Assembly (NCBI RefSeq): GCF_023278085.1
Contig: NZ_CP066265.1
Span: 1,766,501 to 1,830,500, forward strand
Direction of reading: 5' to 3'
Source: Pseudomonas syringae
GTDB lineage: Bacteria > Pseudomonadota > Gammaproteobacteria > Pseudomonadales > Pseudomonadaceae
Length of the DNA: 64,000 nt
Shown here in pieces: positions 1-6,518 of the stretch. The position numbers and the translations under genes are program-made. The notes beneath the pieces were generated by a model. It searched no databases. It worked only from the letters and a program-made list of their open reading frames with translations, and had not been told where the DNA came from. Numbering within the stretch: the stretch's first letter is position 1; each line of letters opens with the position of its first letter.

Positions 1-443
1 AGTCGGTCACGGGCCAGCTCGATACCGGCGTGGTGCATGGTCATGCCGATCTGCACTTCGTTCAGGCCAATGCTGAACGGGCCTGCCACACCGATTCTGT
101 AATCTGCAGACAGCAGCAGAAACGCACCTTTGGCGACGGCGTGGCCGGGGCAGGCAACAATGATAGGGAAGGGGTGCGACAGCATGCGTCGTGCCAGCGT
201 CGAGCCCTGTGCGACCAGGCTGATGGCGGCTTCGGCGCTAGACGTCATGACCTTGAGGTCGTAGCCGCCCGAAAGGATGCCCGGCTGACCGGTCAGAATA
301 ACGATGGCCCGATCCTTTTCGGCCTGATCCAGTGCGGCGTTGAACGCGACAATCACGTCCGGGGAGATAGCATTGACCTTGCCGTTGTTCAGGGTCAGCG
401 TGGCAACGCCGTCGTCCAGGTGGTACGAGACCAGATCACTCAT
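1..443 (-). CDS. Enoyl-CoA hydratase/isomerase (crotonase) family protein, C-terminally cut by window edge
   Basis: The minus-strand frame starts at ATG 443 (MSDLVSYHLDDGVATLTLNN) and runs off the window. The opening has the crotonase beta-strand pattern, then ILTGQPGILSGGYDLK, where the family usually has its first oxyanion-hole segment, and ACPGHAVAKGAFLLLSADYR, matching the second oxyanion loop (family GxAxGGG) but with AKGA in place of a GG pair. About 147 residues are visible of a family usually 230-270 long. Crotonases act on acyl-CoA thioesters; the substrate cannot be told here. Seen: start and motifs. Inferred: crotonase fold. The altered glycines make the exact reaction uncertain. 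Confidence 0.85.
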   Translation of the reverse strand, partial: MSDLVSYHLDDGVATLTLNNGKVNAISPDVIVAFNAALDQAEKDRAIVILTGQPGILSGGYDLKVMTSSAEAAISLVAQGSTLARRMLSHPFPIIVACPGHAVAKGAFLLLSADYRIGVAGPFSIGLNEVQIGMTMHHAGIELARDR

Positions 444-568
444 GACGTGATTCCTTTATTGAAGTAGGCAGACGTTACTCATCCACAAAGACCAGGTAAA
501 GCGCTGACTGACCGGTCACTGAATGGCTTGCTGAGCAAGGGACGATTCGCCGGCACAGAAGGCTCCGG

Positions 569-862
569 TCACGGCTGGATGTCGTTGAACCCGCAATATT
601 CTTCCCAGTCCATTCCCAGCGCCTCGGCCACCTGCTGGTGTGCTTCCAGACGCATGCTTTTCAACTGCTCGGGTGACTCGGCAATCAGTTCCAGCGCCAG
701 TTCCCATGGCTCTATGCCTTGATCTTCTGCCTCGTCTTCAAAGGCCCACTGCACTTGCTGCTTTTGCTCTTCAGGACTCAGGCTGCTGATTTCATCCTTC
801 AGGGTCGGATGCGTCGCGAGGTATTTCGCCAGCGCGGCTTCGTTCCACTCAAGTGCGTTCAT
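569..862 (-). CDS. DUF6388 family small acidic protein
   Basis: Encodes 97 residues starting at ATG 862 (MNALEWNEAALAKYLATHP). The protein is helical and acidic, with SPEEQKQQVQWAFEDEAEDQ and a C-terminal half rich in Glu, Gln and Leu, and no signal peptide or membrane segment. I associate it with the Pseudomonas DUF6388 family, which has no known function. An upstream in-frame extension to 958 exists but lacks the coherent composition of the core. The gene stands alone, convergent with nothing close, and no regulator is evident. Confidence 0.75.
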   Translation of the reverse strand: MNALEWNEAALAKYLATHPTLKDEISSLSPEEQKQQVQWAFEDEAEDQGIEPWELALELIAESPEQLKSMRLEAHQQVAEALGMDWEEYCGFNDIQP

Positions 863-1038
863 AGCGGGTTCCTCAAACGGGTAGATGGCCGGACGCAACT
901 GGGTGCGGCCTGAAAAAGAGCGCGTGATTGTGCGGGAGCAGAGGATTGATGTCAGCACCCGGACAGGATAATCGCTAGAGTGTCAGAGAATTTTCAGTTG
1001 TCCATTTGATGCAGCTATCCATTTGAGAGGAGATCGAC

Positions 1039-1365
1039 ATGATCAAAGTCAGCGTGCTGTATGCGTATGAAGAAGGCGCACGTTTCGACCACGAGTACTA
1101 CCGTGACAAGCATTTGCCGCTGGTGCAGAAACTCATGGGCGAGCATTGCAAGGGCTACAGCGTCGATCGTGGCATTGGCGGTGCTGCGCCAGGCTCGGAC
1201 CCGCTGTATATCGCCATGTGCCATATCTATTGCGACTCCATCGAAGCCTTCGAGGCGGGCATGGGGCCGCACGCTAAAGATATCAACGGCGATATCATCA
1301 ACTACACCGACCTGATACCGGAGATACAGATCAGTGAAGTTCGCAAAGAAGTGAGAACGGCGTAA
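1039..1365 (+). CDS. EthD family protein (ferredoxin-like dimeric alpha/beta barrel)
   Basis: Encodes 108 residues from ATG 1039, preceded by a good ribosome site (GAGGAGA about 8 nt upstream). The sequence MIKVSVLYAYEEG, then FDHEYYRDKHLPLV with a conserved His and Leu-Pro, is the hallmark of EthD/YciI-type dimeric barrels. Length fits the roughly 100-residue family. EthD-like proteins accompany degradation or small-molecule reductase systems, but the substrate is unknown and no pathway genes adjoin it. It converges on the DUF4124 gene, whose stop lies 4 bp away. Function beyond the fold is not inferable. Confidence 0.8.
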   Translation: MIKVSVLYAYEEGARFDHEYYRDKHLPLVQKLMGEHCKGYSVDRGIGGAAPGSDPLYIAMCHIYCDSIEAFEAGMGPHAKDINGDIINYTDLIPEIQISEVRKEVRTA

Positions 1366-1369
1366 CGGT

Positions 1370-1789
1370 TTATCGAGCGGCTTTCTGGCGAGCCGCGTCT
1401 TTTCTCGAGGACGTCCCGCCCGACGGGTCAAAACACTGGCTGTCGTAGCGCGGGCTTCGGCATTGGGAGGCGACGCTGGGCGGCGGCGGGCGGTTGCGCT
1501 GATAAGCCTTGTAGCGTTCTGTTTCAACCACCGTCACGTGAGCACGGCTACTGACCTTCAGGTACTCGGTGGCCTTGAGGTTGGTCTTGTGGACATAATC
1601 CAGCGGTTCTCCCTCGCGCATAATCAAGGGCGGGCCGGGCCGCTGCGGTGTGCTCTGCAGGTTGCTGTCGCACGGGATGGACGCAAAGCTCACCTTGCCT
1701 TCAGCTGAGGTGCACTTGAATATTTCGCTGTGCGCTGTACTTGCGCCGAATACTGAGGCCAGCGCCAGCATGATTGAAAGCCTTTTCAT
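1370..1789 (-). CDS. DUF4124 domain-containing periplasmic protein
   Basis: Start at ATG 1789 gives 139 residues beginning MKRLSIMLALASVFGASTAHS, a clear Sec signal peptide. Right after it comes EIFKCTSAEGKVSFASIPCD, the DUF4124 pattern (Y/F-K-C...G...F...PC) with two cysteines likely to form a disulfide. The C-terminal half is proline- and arginine-rich with two more cysteines. DUF4124 proteins are small exported proteins of unknown role in gammaproteobacteria. The longer in-frame reading up to 2137 is rejected because it places the signal peptide in the interior. Confidence 0.8.
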   Translation of the reverse strand: MKRLSIMLALASVFGASTAHSEIFKCTSAEGKVSFASIPCDSNLQSTPQRPGPPLIMREGEPLDYVHKTNLKATEYLKVSSRAHVTVVETERYKAYQRNRPPPPSVASQCRSPRYDSQCFDPSGGTSSRKDAARQKAAR

Positions 1790-1945
1790 GAATCTCTCCC
1801 TAGATAGCGCAAGGCTATCATCTGGCGTCGAATGCTGCCAGATCATCCCGTTGCACGTGGAATGTCCGTTCGTCAGTCGCATTGCACGGCTGCGCCAGTC
1901 AGGTCTCTGACTATCAGGTTCTGAATTTTTTAAATGGAGGCGCAT

Positions 1946-2116
1946 ATGACCGGCACAACGCCAGACAGTAAAAACGAGCAGAAGGATAATCTGGGTTTCG
2001 ACGAAGAGTCGCCGAAGACCGAGGACCCGCAAGTCGACCCGACCGGGCCTGCCAAGACGCCAGCCACTGAAGGTGGCTCCAAGAGCGAGTATCCGCCGTA
2101 CACGCCTGATAAGTAA
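1946..2116 (+). CDS. Small hydrophilic protein, 56 residues, unknown function
   Basis: ATG 1946 follows a strong ribosome site (GGAGG at 1936-1940, 5 nt spacing) and opens a 56-codon frame. The product is rich in Asp, Glu, Lys, Pro and Gly with no hydrophobic core (SPKTEDPQVDPTGPAK), so it is probably disordered. A perfect terminator hairpin follows 11 bp after the stop, which supports a genuine short transcription unit. I do not recognise a family; similar short Pro/Asp-rich proteins occur in Pseudomonas as hypotheticals. Confidence 0.6.
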   Translation: MTGTTPDSKNEQKDNLGFDEESPKTEDPQVDPTGPAKTPATEGGSKSEYPPYTPDK

Positions 2117-2127
2117 CGGATCGGTTG

Positions 2128-2147
2128 CCCCCGGCAATTGCCGGGGG
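2128..2147 (+). terminator. Hairpin terminator after the small hydrophilic gene
   Basis: A perfect 20-bp palindrome, CCCCCGGCAATTGCCGGGGG, starts 12 bp after the stop of the 56-residue gene. It lacks a long T-run on the plus strand (AATC follows), so it could serve either direction between this gene and the convergent cytochrome c gene. Confidence 0.6.
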
Positions 2148-2172
2148 AATCAAACGCTGTCGCTACACCCCG

Positions 2173-2541
2173 TTATTTATTCGCGTCCAGATATTCCAGC
2201 AAATCGTCCATTCGATCATCACTGCCCATCCACCACAGTTTCATCCGGGTGCCGGGCACGACGTCACTCGGGTCCTTGATGTAAGTGCGCAGTTCTTCGC
2301 GGCTCCAGACCACTCCCGAGTTCTTCATCGCATCGGTATAGACATAGCCTTCCTGCTGCCCGGCAGGCTGGCCGACGATGCCGTTGAGTTGCGGGCCGAA
2401 TGCGTGACGTGCGGAAGGGCCGATCTTGTGACAGCCGGAGCAAAGGCGGGTGAAAACGGCTTTTCCGGCCTCCGCATCGCCAGCGCCATAAGCCGTTGGG
2501 TGTAGCGCCATGACCAGCGCAAATAAGACGGTCTTCTTCAT
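2173..2541 (-). CDS. Periplasmic class I cytochrome c
   Basis: Encodes 122 residues from ATG 2541. A signal peptide (MKKTVLFALVMALHPTAYGA) is followed by the heme-attachment motif CSGCH in GKAVFTRLCSGCHKIG, and a distal TRMKLWWMG segment whose Met can be the sixth heme ligand. GPQLNGIVGQPAG is the usual GPxLxGxxG loop of cytochrome c2-type proteins. It should carry electrons in the periplasm; the partner is not evident since no oxidase or dehydrogenase adjoins it. The start at 2541 is preferred over 2574 because it puts the signal peptide at the N-terminus. Confidence 0.88.
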   Translation of the reverse strand: MKKTVLFALVMALHPTAYGAGDAEAGKAVFTRLCSGCHKIGPSARHAFGPQLNGIVGQPAGQQEGYVYTDAMKNSGVVWSREELRTYIKDPSDVVPGTRMKLWWMGSDDRMDDLLEYLDANK

Positions 2542-2596
2542 TGATATCCCAAAGTCGCCAGGCTGCTGAGCCAAAATTCAGCGCATTCGTGGACGA

Positions 2597-3127
2597 TCAC
2601 TTGTGTACAGGAATCTGCTTCGACAGTTCATCGAAGTCGCGCTTGTAGCTGGCCATCTCGGCGGCGCTGATGAAGCTCTGCTCGAGCGCCAGTTTTTTCG
2701 ATCCGGTTTCGATGCTGTCCAGTTGATGAAGGAAGCGCTTTTTCCGCTTGGCTTCAAGCCTTGTCCCGGCGTCTTCAATAGACGTGCGAAGCTCCGCCAC
2801 TCGCTTATGGACGAAATCCTGGCCCCTGCGATCAACCGTCAATCCGTCGTTTTCGACATAACCTTCCAGTCCGGTTTTTTTCAAGACCAGCACCAGCGCC
2901 TGATCCGGCGTGAACGTTCCCTTGAATTTTTTTACCTTCTTGCTGCTGTCAGCGCCCAGATCAACATTGATCGGGCAGCCGGAACGATGCGCCAGTTGTT
3001 GCAGCGCCTCATCCAGGCGCTGCGTCGGCATGTCGTAGGCAACAGGGGTCATCTGGCAGGCGGCATACGCCTGGGCCCCCGCGAGGCAAGTGACGGCGAG
3101 GGTCAGGCTTCTCAGGACTTTTTTCAT
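2597..3127 (-). CDS. Stand-alone STN-domain exported protein
   Basis: From ATG 3127 the protein has 176 residues: a signal peptide (MKKVLRSLTLAVTCLAGAQA), then an STN domain (secretin/TonB short N-terminal domain) seen as YDMPTQRLDEALQQLAHRSG, FKGTFTPDQALVLVLKKTGL and a following NDGLTVDRRG strand. After about residue 95 comes a basic helical tail of about 80 residues. STN domains normally sit at the N-terminus of TonB-dependent receptors or secretins; here no barrel or sigma-regulator follows, so it is an orphan version. Alternative starts at 3169 or 3178 lack a better ribosome site. Confidence 0.72.
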   Translation of the reverse strand: MKKVLRSLTLAVTCLAGAQAYAACQMTPVAYDMPTQRLDEALQQLAHRSGCPINVDLGADSSKKVKKFKGTFTPDQALVLVLKKTGLEGYVENDGLTVDRRGQDFVHKRVAELRTSIEDAGTRLEAKRKKRFLHQLDSIETGSKKLALEQSFISAAEMASYKRDFDELSKQIPVHK

Positions 3128-3244
3128 GTTGGGAGATTTGTCATCCGGGTGATACGGCTTGGAAACCATTTTCTGCATGTGGGTTCGGATTGCAGATTGC
3201 CCGATATTTCACTGGCATCGCAAGGGCATGCACTCAAAACGCAG

Positions 3245-3279
3245 ACAAAGAAAAGCCCGCGATGGGGGGTAGCGGGCTT
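3245..3279 (-). terminator. Rho-independent terminator of the cupin gene
   Basis: Read on the minus strand: arms AAGCCCGC and GCGGGCTT (3272-3279 and 3253-3260) separated by 11 nt, followed by TTTCTTTG. It lies about 90 bp past the stop of the minus-strand cupin gene. Confidence 0.75.
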
Positions 3280-3366
3280 AAGGTCTTGCTGGGAATTGAG
3301 TTAACAATAAACCCGTGAACGTGAAAAAAGCGTGAACTGCTCACTACAATATCGAAACAATTTTAA

Positions 3367-3870
3367 TCAAGGCTCGCCATCCCAGTAATCGACGTTTTCA
3401 GTGATCCGCTGATTGGCTGTAAAGGCCCGTGTGCCTTGAATGGAAGCCATGGCCTGGTACTTGCCCGAGTCCGGGTATTCACAGATTTCCGGCGACTCCC
3501 GGGTACTGATCGACAGGTACTTGAGCGGGAACTGCGAGGTGTTGATGATCTGGTGCGGGTATTCCGGTCCGGCCGGGATGAACAGCACGTCTCCCGCCTT
3601 GATAGGTAGCATTTCCCCGGCAACCCGCAGGCTGCCTTCACCCTCGACAATCACGAACATTTCTTCCTGAGCATGATGGAAGTGGTATGGGCAGGAACGC
3701 TTGCCCGGCGCCACGATATCAATGGAGGCACCCAGCTTCTTTGCTGCCGTTCCAGTACCCAGCCGCGCTGCCGCGCTTTCATACAACGGCTCGCGAACCT
3801 CGTGCGCCAGTGTCGCATCGTTAAAGTTGCGGATCAGGCGGGAGGCCAGATCATGTGCTCGGTCATTCAT
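3367..3870 (-). CDS. Cupin domain-containing protein
   Basis: Encodes 167 residues from ATG 3870. The central cupin barrel shows motif 1 as PYHFHHAQEEMFVIVEGEG (metal-binding His, His, Glu) and motif 2 as GDVLFIPAGPEYPHQIIN (third His). Such small cupins bind a divalent metal and may be isomerases, dioxygenases or sugar-binding proteins; the substrate is unknown. It is a single-gene unit with its own terminator. No signal peptide is seen, so it is cytosolic. Confidence 0.82.
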   Translation of the reverse strand: MNDRAHDLASRLIRNFNDATLAHEVREPLYESAAARLGTGTAAKKLGASIDIVAPGKRSCPYHFHHAQEEMFVIVEGEGSLRVAGEMLPIKAGDVLFIPAGPEYPHQIINTSQFPLKYLSISTRESPEICEYPDSGKYQAMASIQGTRAFTANQRITENVDYWDGEP

Positions 3871-4134
3871 AATGATGAGGCCCGGAAGGATTCAAGGGGG
3901 GATACTGGTTCAGCAGGCTACTTTAGACCATGCATGGACCCTCGGTGACAGCGGGCGAGGGTGTACTGGCAAATGAGTGGCGAATCTTCAGCTTGTACGA
4001 TGAGTGCGGCCGGCGTGGCGTGCGGACCATATCGAGAATGGTTCTGCAAGCGAATTAGTGCGCCGGAGCGCAATTAATCATCTGTCAGACAGGCAATAGG
4101 TGTATGGTCGTTGAGTCTACACAGGAGTACCAGC

Positions 4135-4515
4135 ATGGAAAATTTTGGTGAAAGACTGATCGAAGAGCGTCGTAAAAGCGCTCTGAGTCAGAGCGATTTC
4201 GCGACCATGGGCGGCGTCCGGGCCAATGCCCAGGCTAACTATGAAATGGGCAAGCGTAAACCCAAGCTGGACTACCTGGCCGCCATCGCCAAAGGCGGAG
4301 TGGATGTTCTTTATGTGGTGACAGGTACGCATGTGCCGATGAGCTCGGCGGGACTGAATGTCCGGGAAGTCGAGGTGATTCAGGACTACAGGAAGCTCAA
4401 CGATGGCGATCAGCGCGCCGTAGAGCGTATATCGGCTTCGTTGCCCAAGCATAGCCAGGTTCCGGCCAAGGCTGCGCTGAGTCATCATGTTTCCGAGAGC
4501 GGATCTTTGATCTGA
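4135..4515 (+). CDS. Helix-turn-helix transcriptional regulator, phage-repressor type
   Basis: ATG 4135 follows AGGAG at 4123-4127 and encodes 126 residues. The N-terminal FGERLIEERRKSALSQSDFATMGGV and NYEMGKRKPKLDYLAAIAK form an XRE-type helix-turn-helix; GGVDVLYVVTG is typical of small prophage-associated regulators in Pseudomonas. The C-terminal half (VREVEVIQDYRKLNDGDQRAV) is a helix, with no peptidase domain. A TTG 24 bp earlier extends the frame but lacks a ribosome site. It sits next to a tRNA gene with no other phage genes, so it may be a relic of an integrated element. Its target is unknown. Confidence 0.8.
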   Translation: MENFGERLIEERRKSALSQSDFATMGGVRANAQANYEMGKRKPKLDYLAAIAKGGVDVLYVVTGTHVPMSSAGLNVREVEVIQDYRKLNDGDQRAVERISASLPKHSQVPAKAALSHHVSESGSLI

Positions 4516-4688
4516 AACTTCAGACGTTACGCGATAGATCTTGAATCCCGCCTTCAGTATCAAGCAGTTTGATTGTCCTCAATTACCCGTCATGCCGTGC
4601 TCATCCCGCTTCTCGTCGTTTTGCCTGAATATGGCTCTGCTCGAGCCTGCGCTACGCCCGTAAGTTTCAATGAGCTGGTTCCTGTCGG

Positions 4689-4716
4689 TCCCATATTGTT
4701 CCCATATCCGTCCCAT
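4689..4716. repeat. Three TCCCAT motifs phased at 11 bp
   Basis: TCCCAT occurs at 4689, 4700 and 4711, exactly one helical turn apart, in the noncoding stretch between the HTH gene and the 3' end of tRNA-Ser. This could be recombinase arm sites or regulator operators left by an element that used the tRNA. Apart from this and a terminator, the region 4516-4795 shows nothing recognisable. Confidence 0.35.
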
Positions 4717-4744
4717 GAGCACTTTTTCAAACCCCAGAAACCAC

Positions 4745-4777
4745 AAAACCCCTGAAATTCGTCAATGAATTCAGGGG
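4745..4777 (-). terminator. Terminator downstream of tRNA-Ser
   Basis: Arms CCCCTGAA (4749-4756) and TTCAGGGG (4770-4777) flank a 13-nt loop. On the minus strand the stem is followed by TTTTG, placing it about 20 bp after the tRNA 3' end. On the plus strand GTTTTT follows a little further on. Confidence 0.7.
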
Positions 4778-4795
4778 CTTGGCGTTTTTCAAATA

Positions 4796-4885
4796 TGGCG
4801 GTGAAGGAGGGATTCGAACCCTCGATACAATTTCTTGTATACACACTTTCCAGGCGTGCTCCTTAAGCCACTCGGACACCTCACC
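4796..4885 (-). tRNA. tRNA-Ser (anticodon GGA)
   Basis: A 90-nt class II tRNA on the minus strand. The acceptor strands GGTGAGG and CTTCACC pair over seven bp with one G-U, a discriminator G and encoded CCA follow. GGTTCGAATCC forms the T arm, the anticodon loop reads CTGGAAA (anticodon GGA), and a long variable arm (GTATACAAGAAATTGTAT) pairs with itself as expected for serine tRNAs. It decodes UCC and UCU. Its 3' end faces noncoding DNA with a phage-like regulator beyond it. Confidence 0.96.
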
Positions 4886-5074
4886 GTATCTCGGTAACAA
4901 CGTTGTGTCTGCCGAGGCGCGCTAATGTAGTCGAAAGCCTTTCCTAACGCAAAACTTTTTTTCAGATTTTTCATGTGGTTAAGCAGATAAACGCTTATTC
5001 GCCGGCAAAAGGTCCGACCGGGCAGGGTGGCCCGGTCTGGCGCGTGGCGCAGAGGGCCGCTTGCCGTGGGTGGA

Positions 5075-5824
5075 TCAGGCGCTGAAGCCGCCGTCGATGG
5101 TCAGGCTGGCGCCGGTGATGTAGCCCGCTTCCGGGCCTGCGAGGTAGGCGACGAAGCTGGCGATTTCCTCGCTTTTGCCGTAGCGGGGGATGGCCATCAG
5201 CGCCTTCAGGCTTTCGGCGAATTCGCCTTGGGCCGGGTTCATGTCGGTATCGACCGGGCCGGGCTGGACGTTGTTGACAGTGATGCCTTGCGGGCCCAGG
5301 TCGCGGGCCATGCCTTTGGTGAGGCCGATAAGGGCCGATTTGCTCATGGCGTAGGTCGCGCCACCGGCGAACGGCATGCGGTCGGCGTTGGTGCTGCCGA
5401 TGTTGATGATGCGACCGCCTTCTTCCATATGGCGGGCGGCTTCCTGGCTGGCGATAAACACGCTGCGCACGTTGATGGCCAGGGTTCTGTCGAAGTCCTG
5501 CATGCTGAATTCGTTGAGCGGAGCGATGGCCAGCACGCCTGCGTTGTTGACCAGAATGTCGAGTCTGCCGAGGGTTTCAGCGGTGGTCTGCACGGCCTGG
5601 CGGATGGCTTTTTCATCGGCGCTGTCTGCACGGATGGCCAATGCCCGCCCGCCGTTGGCATTGATGCTGTCCTGAATCTCCAGCGCGCTGACTTCGGAGC
5701 TGACATAGGTAAATGCCACCGCCGCGCCTTCTCGGGCCAGGCGGTTGACGATGGCAGCACCAATGCCGCGTGAGCCGCCTTGCACCAGAGCCACTTTGCC
5801 AGCGAGTTTAAGGTGTTCGATCAT
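5075..5824 (-). CDS. SDR family oxidoreductase (3-oxoacyl-ACP reductase-like)
   Basis: Encodes 249 residues from ATG 5824, with AGGAGA just upstream. Classical short-chain dehydrogenase features: cofactor loop VQGGSRGIGAAI, adenine-side NNAGV, catalytic Ser in NIGSTNADR, and YAMSK for the Tyr-Lys pair; the C-terminus has DGGF. The first cofactor position is VQGGSRGIG rather than the usual VTGG. Arg after the glycine loop suggests NADPH. The substrate is not determined. It is divergent from the isochorismatase-like gene with 112 bp between them, a possible shared regulatory space. Confidence 0.88.
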   Translation of the reverse strand: MIEHLKLAGKVALVQGGSRGIGAAIVNRLAREGAAVAFTYVSSEVSALEIQDSINANGGRALAIRADSADEKAIRQAVQTTAETLGRLDILVNNAGVLAIAPLNEFSMQDFDRTLAINVRSVFIASQEAARHMEEGGRIINIGSTNADRMPFAGGATYAMSKSALIGLTKGMARDLGPQGITVNNVQPGPVDTDMNPAQGEFAESLKALMAIPRYGKSEEIASFVAYLAGPEAGYITGASLTIDGGFSA

Positions 5825-5936
5825 GATGTTCTCCTTTGGGCAGGTTTCGTACGGGCCGAAGCGTATCGACGATTGCGACCAGAATAGACCCTGATTGCGA
5901 TAGTCTTCCTGAACCAAAAGTTCGGACGGGTTTGTT

Positions 5937-6503
5937 ATGGATATTCAGGGCAACAGCGCGTTGATCCTCATCGACCTGCAACAGGGCATCAATCATCCGA
6001 AACTCGGGCGGCGTAACAATCCACAGGCCGAGACGAATGCGGGCGCACTGCTGGACGCATGGCGGCGCTCGGGGCGTCCGGTGATCCACGTCCGGCATTT
6101 TTCCACGTCACCCGAGTCGGTGTTCTGGCCCGAGCAGTCAGGTGTCGAGTATCAACCGGCGTTCATGCCGCAGGCCGATGAACGGGAGCTGAGCAAGCAG
6201 GTGCCTGACGCCTTTTGCGGGTCATTTCTGGAAATGTGGCTAAGGTCCGACGGGATCAGGCAGGTAGTGATGGTTGGCGTCATTACCAATAACTCAATCG
6301 AATCCACGGCACGCAGTGGTGGCAATCTGGGATTTGAGGTCGTGGTTGCACATGACGCCTGCTTCACCTTCGATCAGCAGGATTTCTTCGGCACGCCGCG
6401 CAGTGCCGAGGAGGTGCATGCCATGTCGCTGGCCAATCTGCACGGCGAATACGCCACGGTCCTGTCCACGGCGCACATCCTCCAGCGGGCGGCTGGCGAA
6501 TAA
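5937..6503 (+). CDS. Isochorismatase-like hydrolase with Ser in place of the usual nucleophilic Cys
   Basis: Encodes 188 residues. Family landmarks: ALILIDLQQG (Asp13), ELSKQVPDAFCGSFLE (Lys87) and VGVITNNSIESTAR. In amidase-type members the last motif carries the nucleophilic Cys; here that position is Ser120. From memory, isochorismatase PhzD also has Ser at this position and EntB lacks Cys, so absence of Cys does not rule out a hydrolase that works without a covalent intermediate. A cysteine (Cys94) is present elsewhere. Cytosolic. Divergent from the SDR gene. Substrate unknown. Confidence 0.85.
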   Translation: MDIQGNSALILIDLQQGINHPKLGRRNNPQAETNAGALLDAWRRSGRPVIHVRHFSTSPESVFWPEQSGVEYQPAFMPQADERELSKQVPDAFCGSFLEMWLRSDGIRQVVMVGVITNNSIESTARSGGNLGFEVVVAHDACFTFDQQDFFGTPRSAEEVHAMSLANLHGEYATVLSTAHILQRAAGE

Positions 6504-6518
6504 GCGCCTGGTAGCAGA

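Noticed and set aside
4590..4844. Minus-strand frame running into the tRNA
   Set aside because: Overlaps tRNA-Ser and its terminator; no family features.
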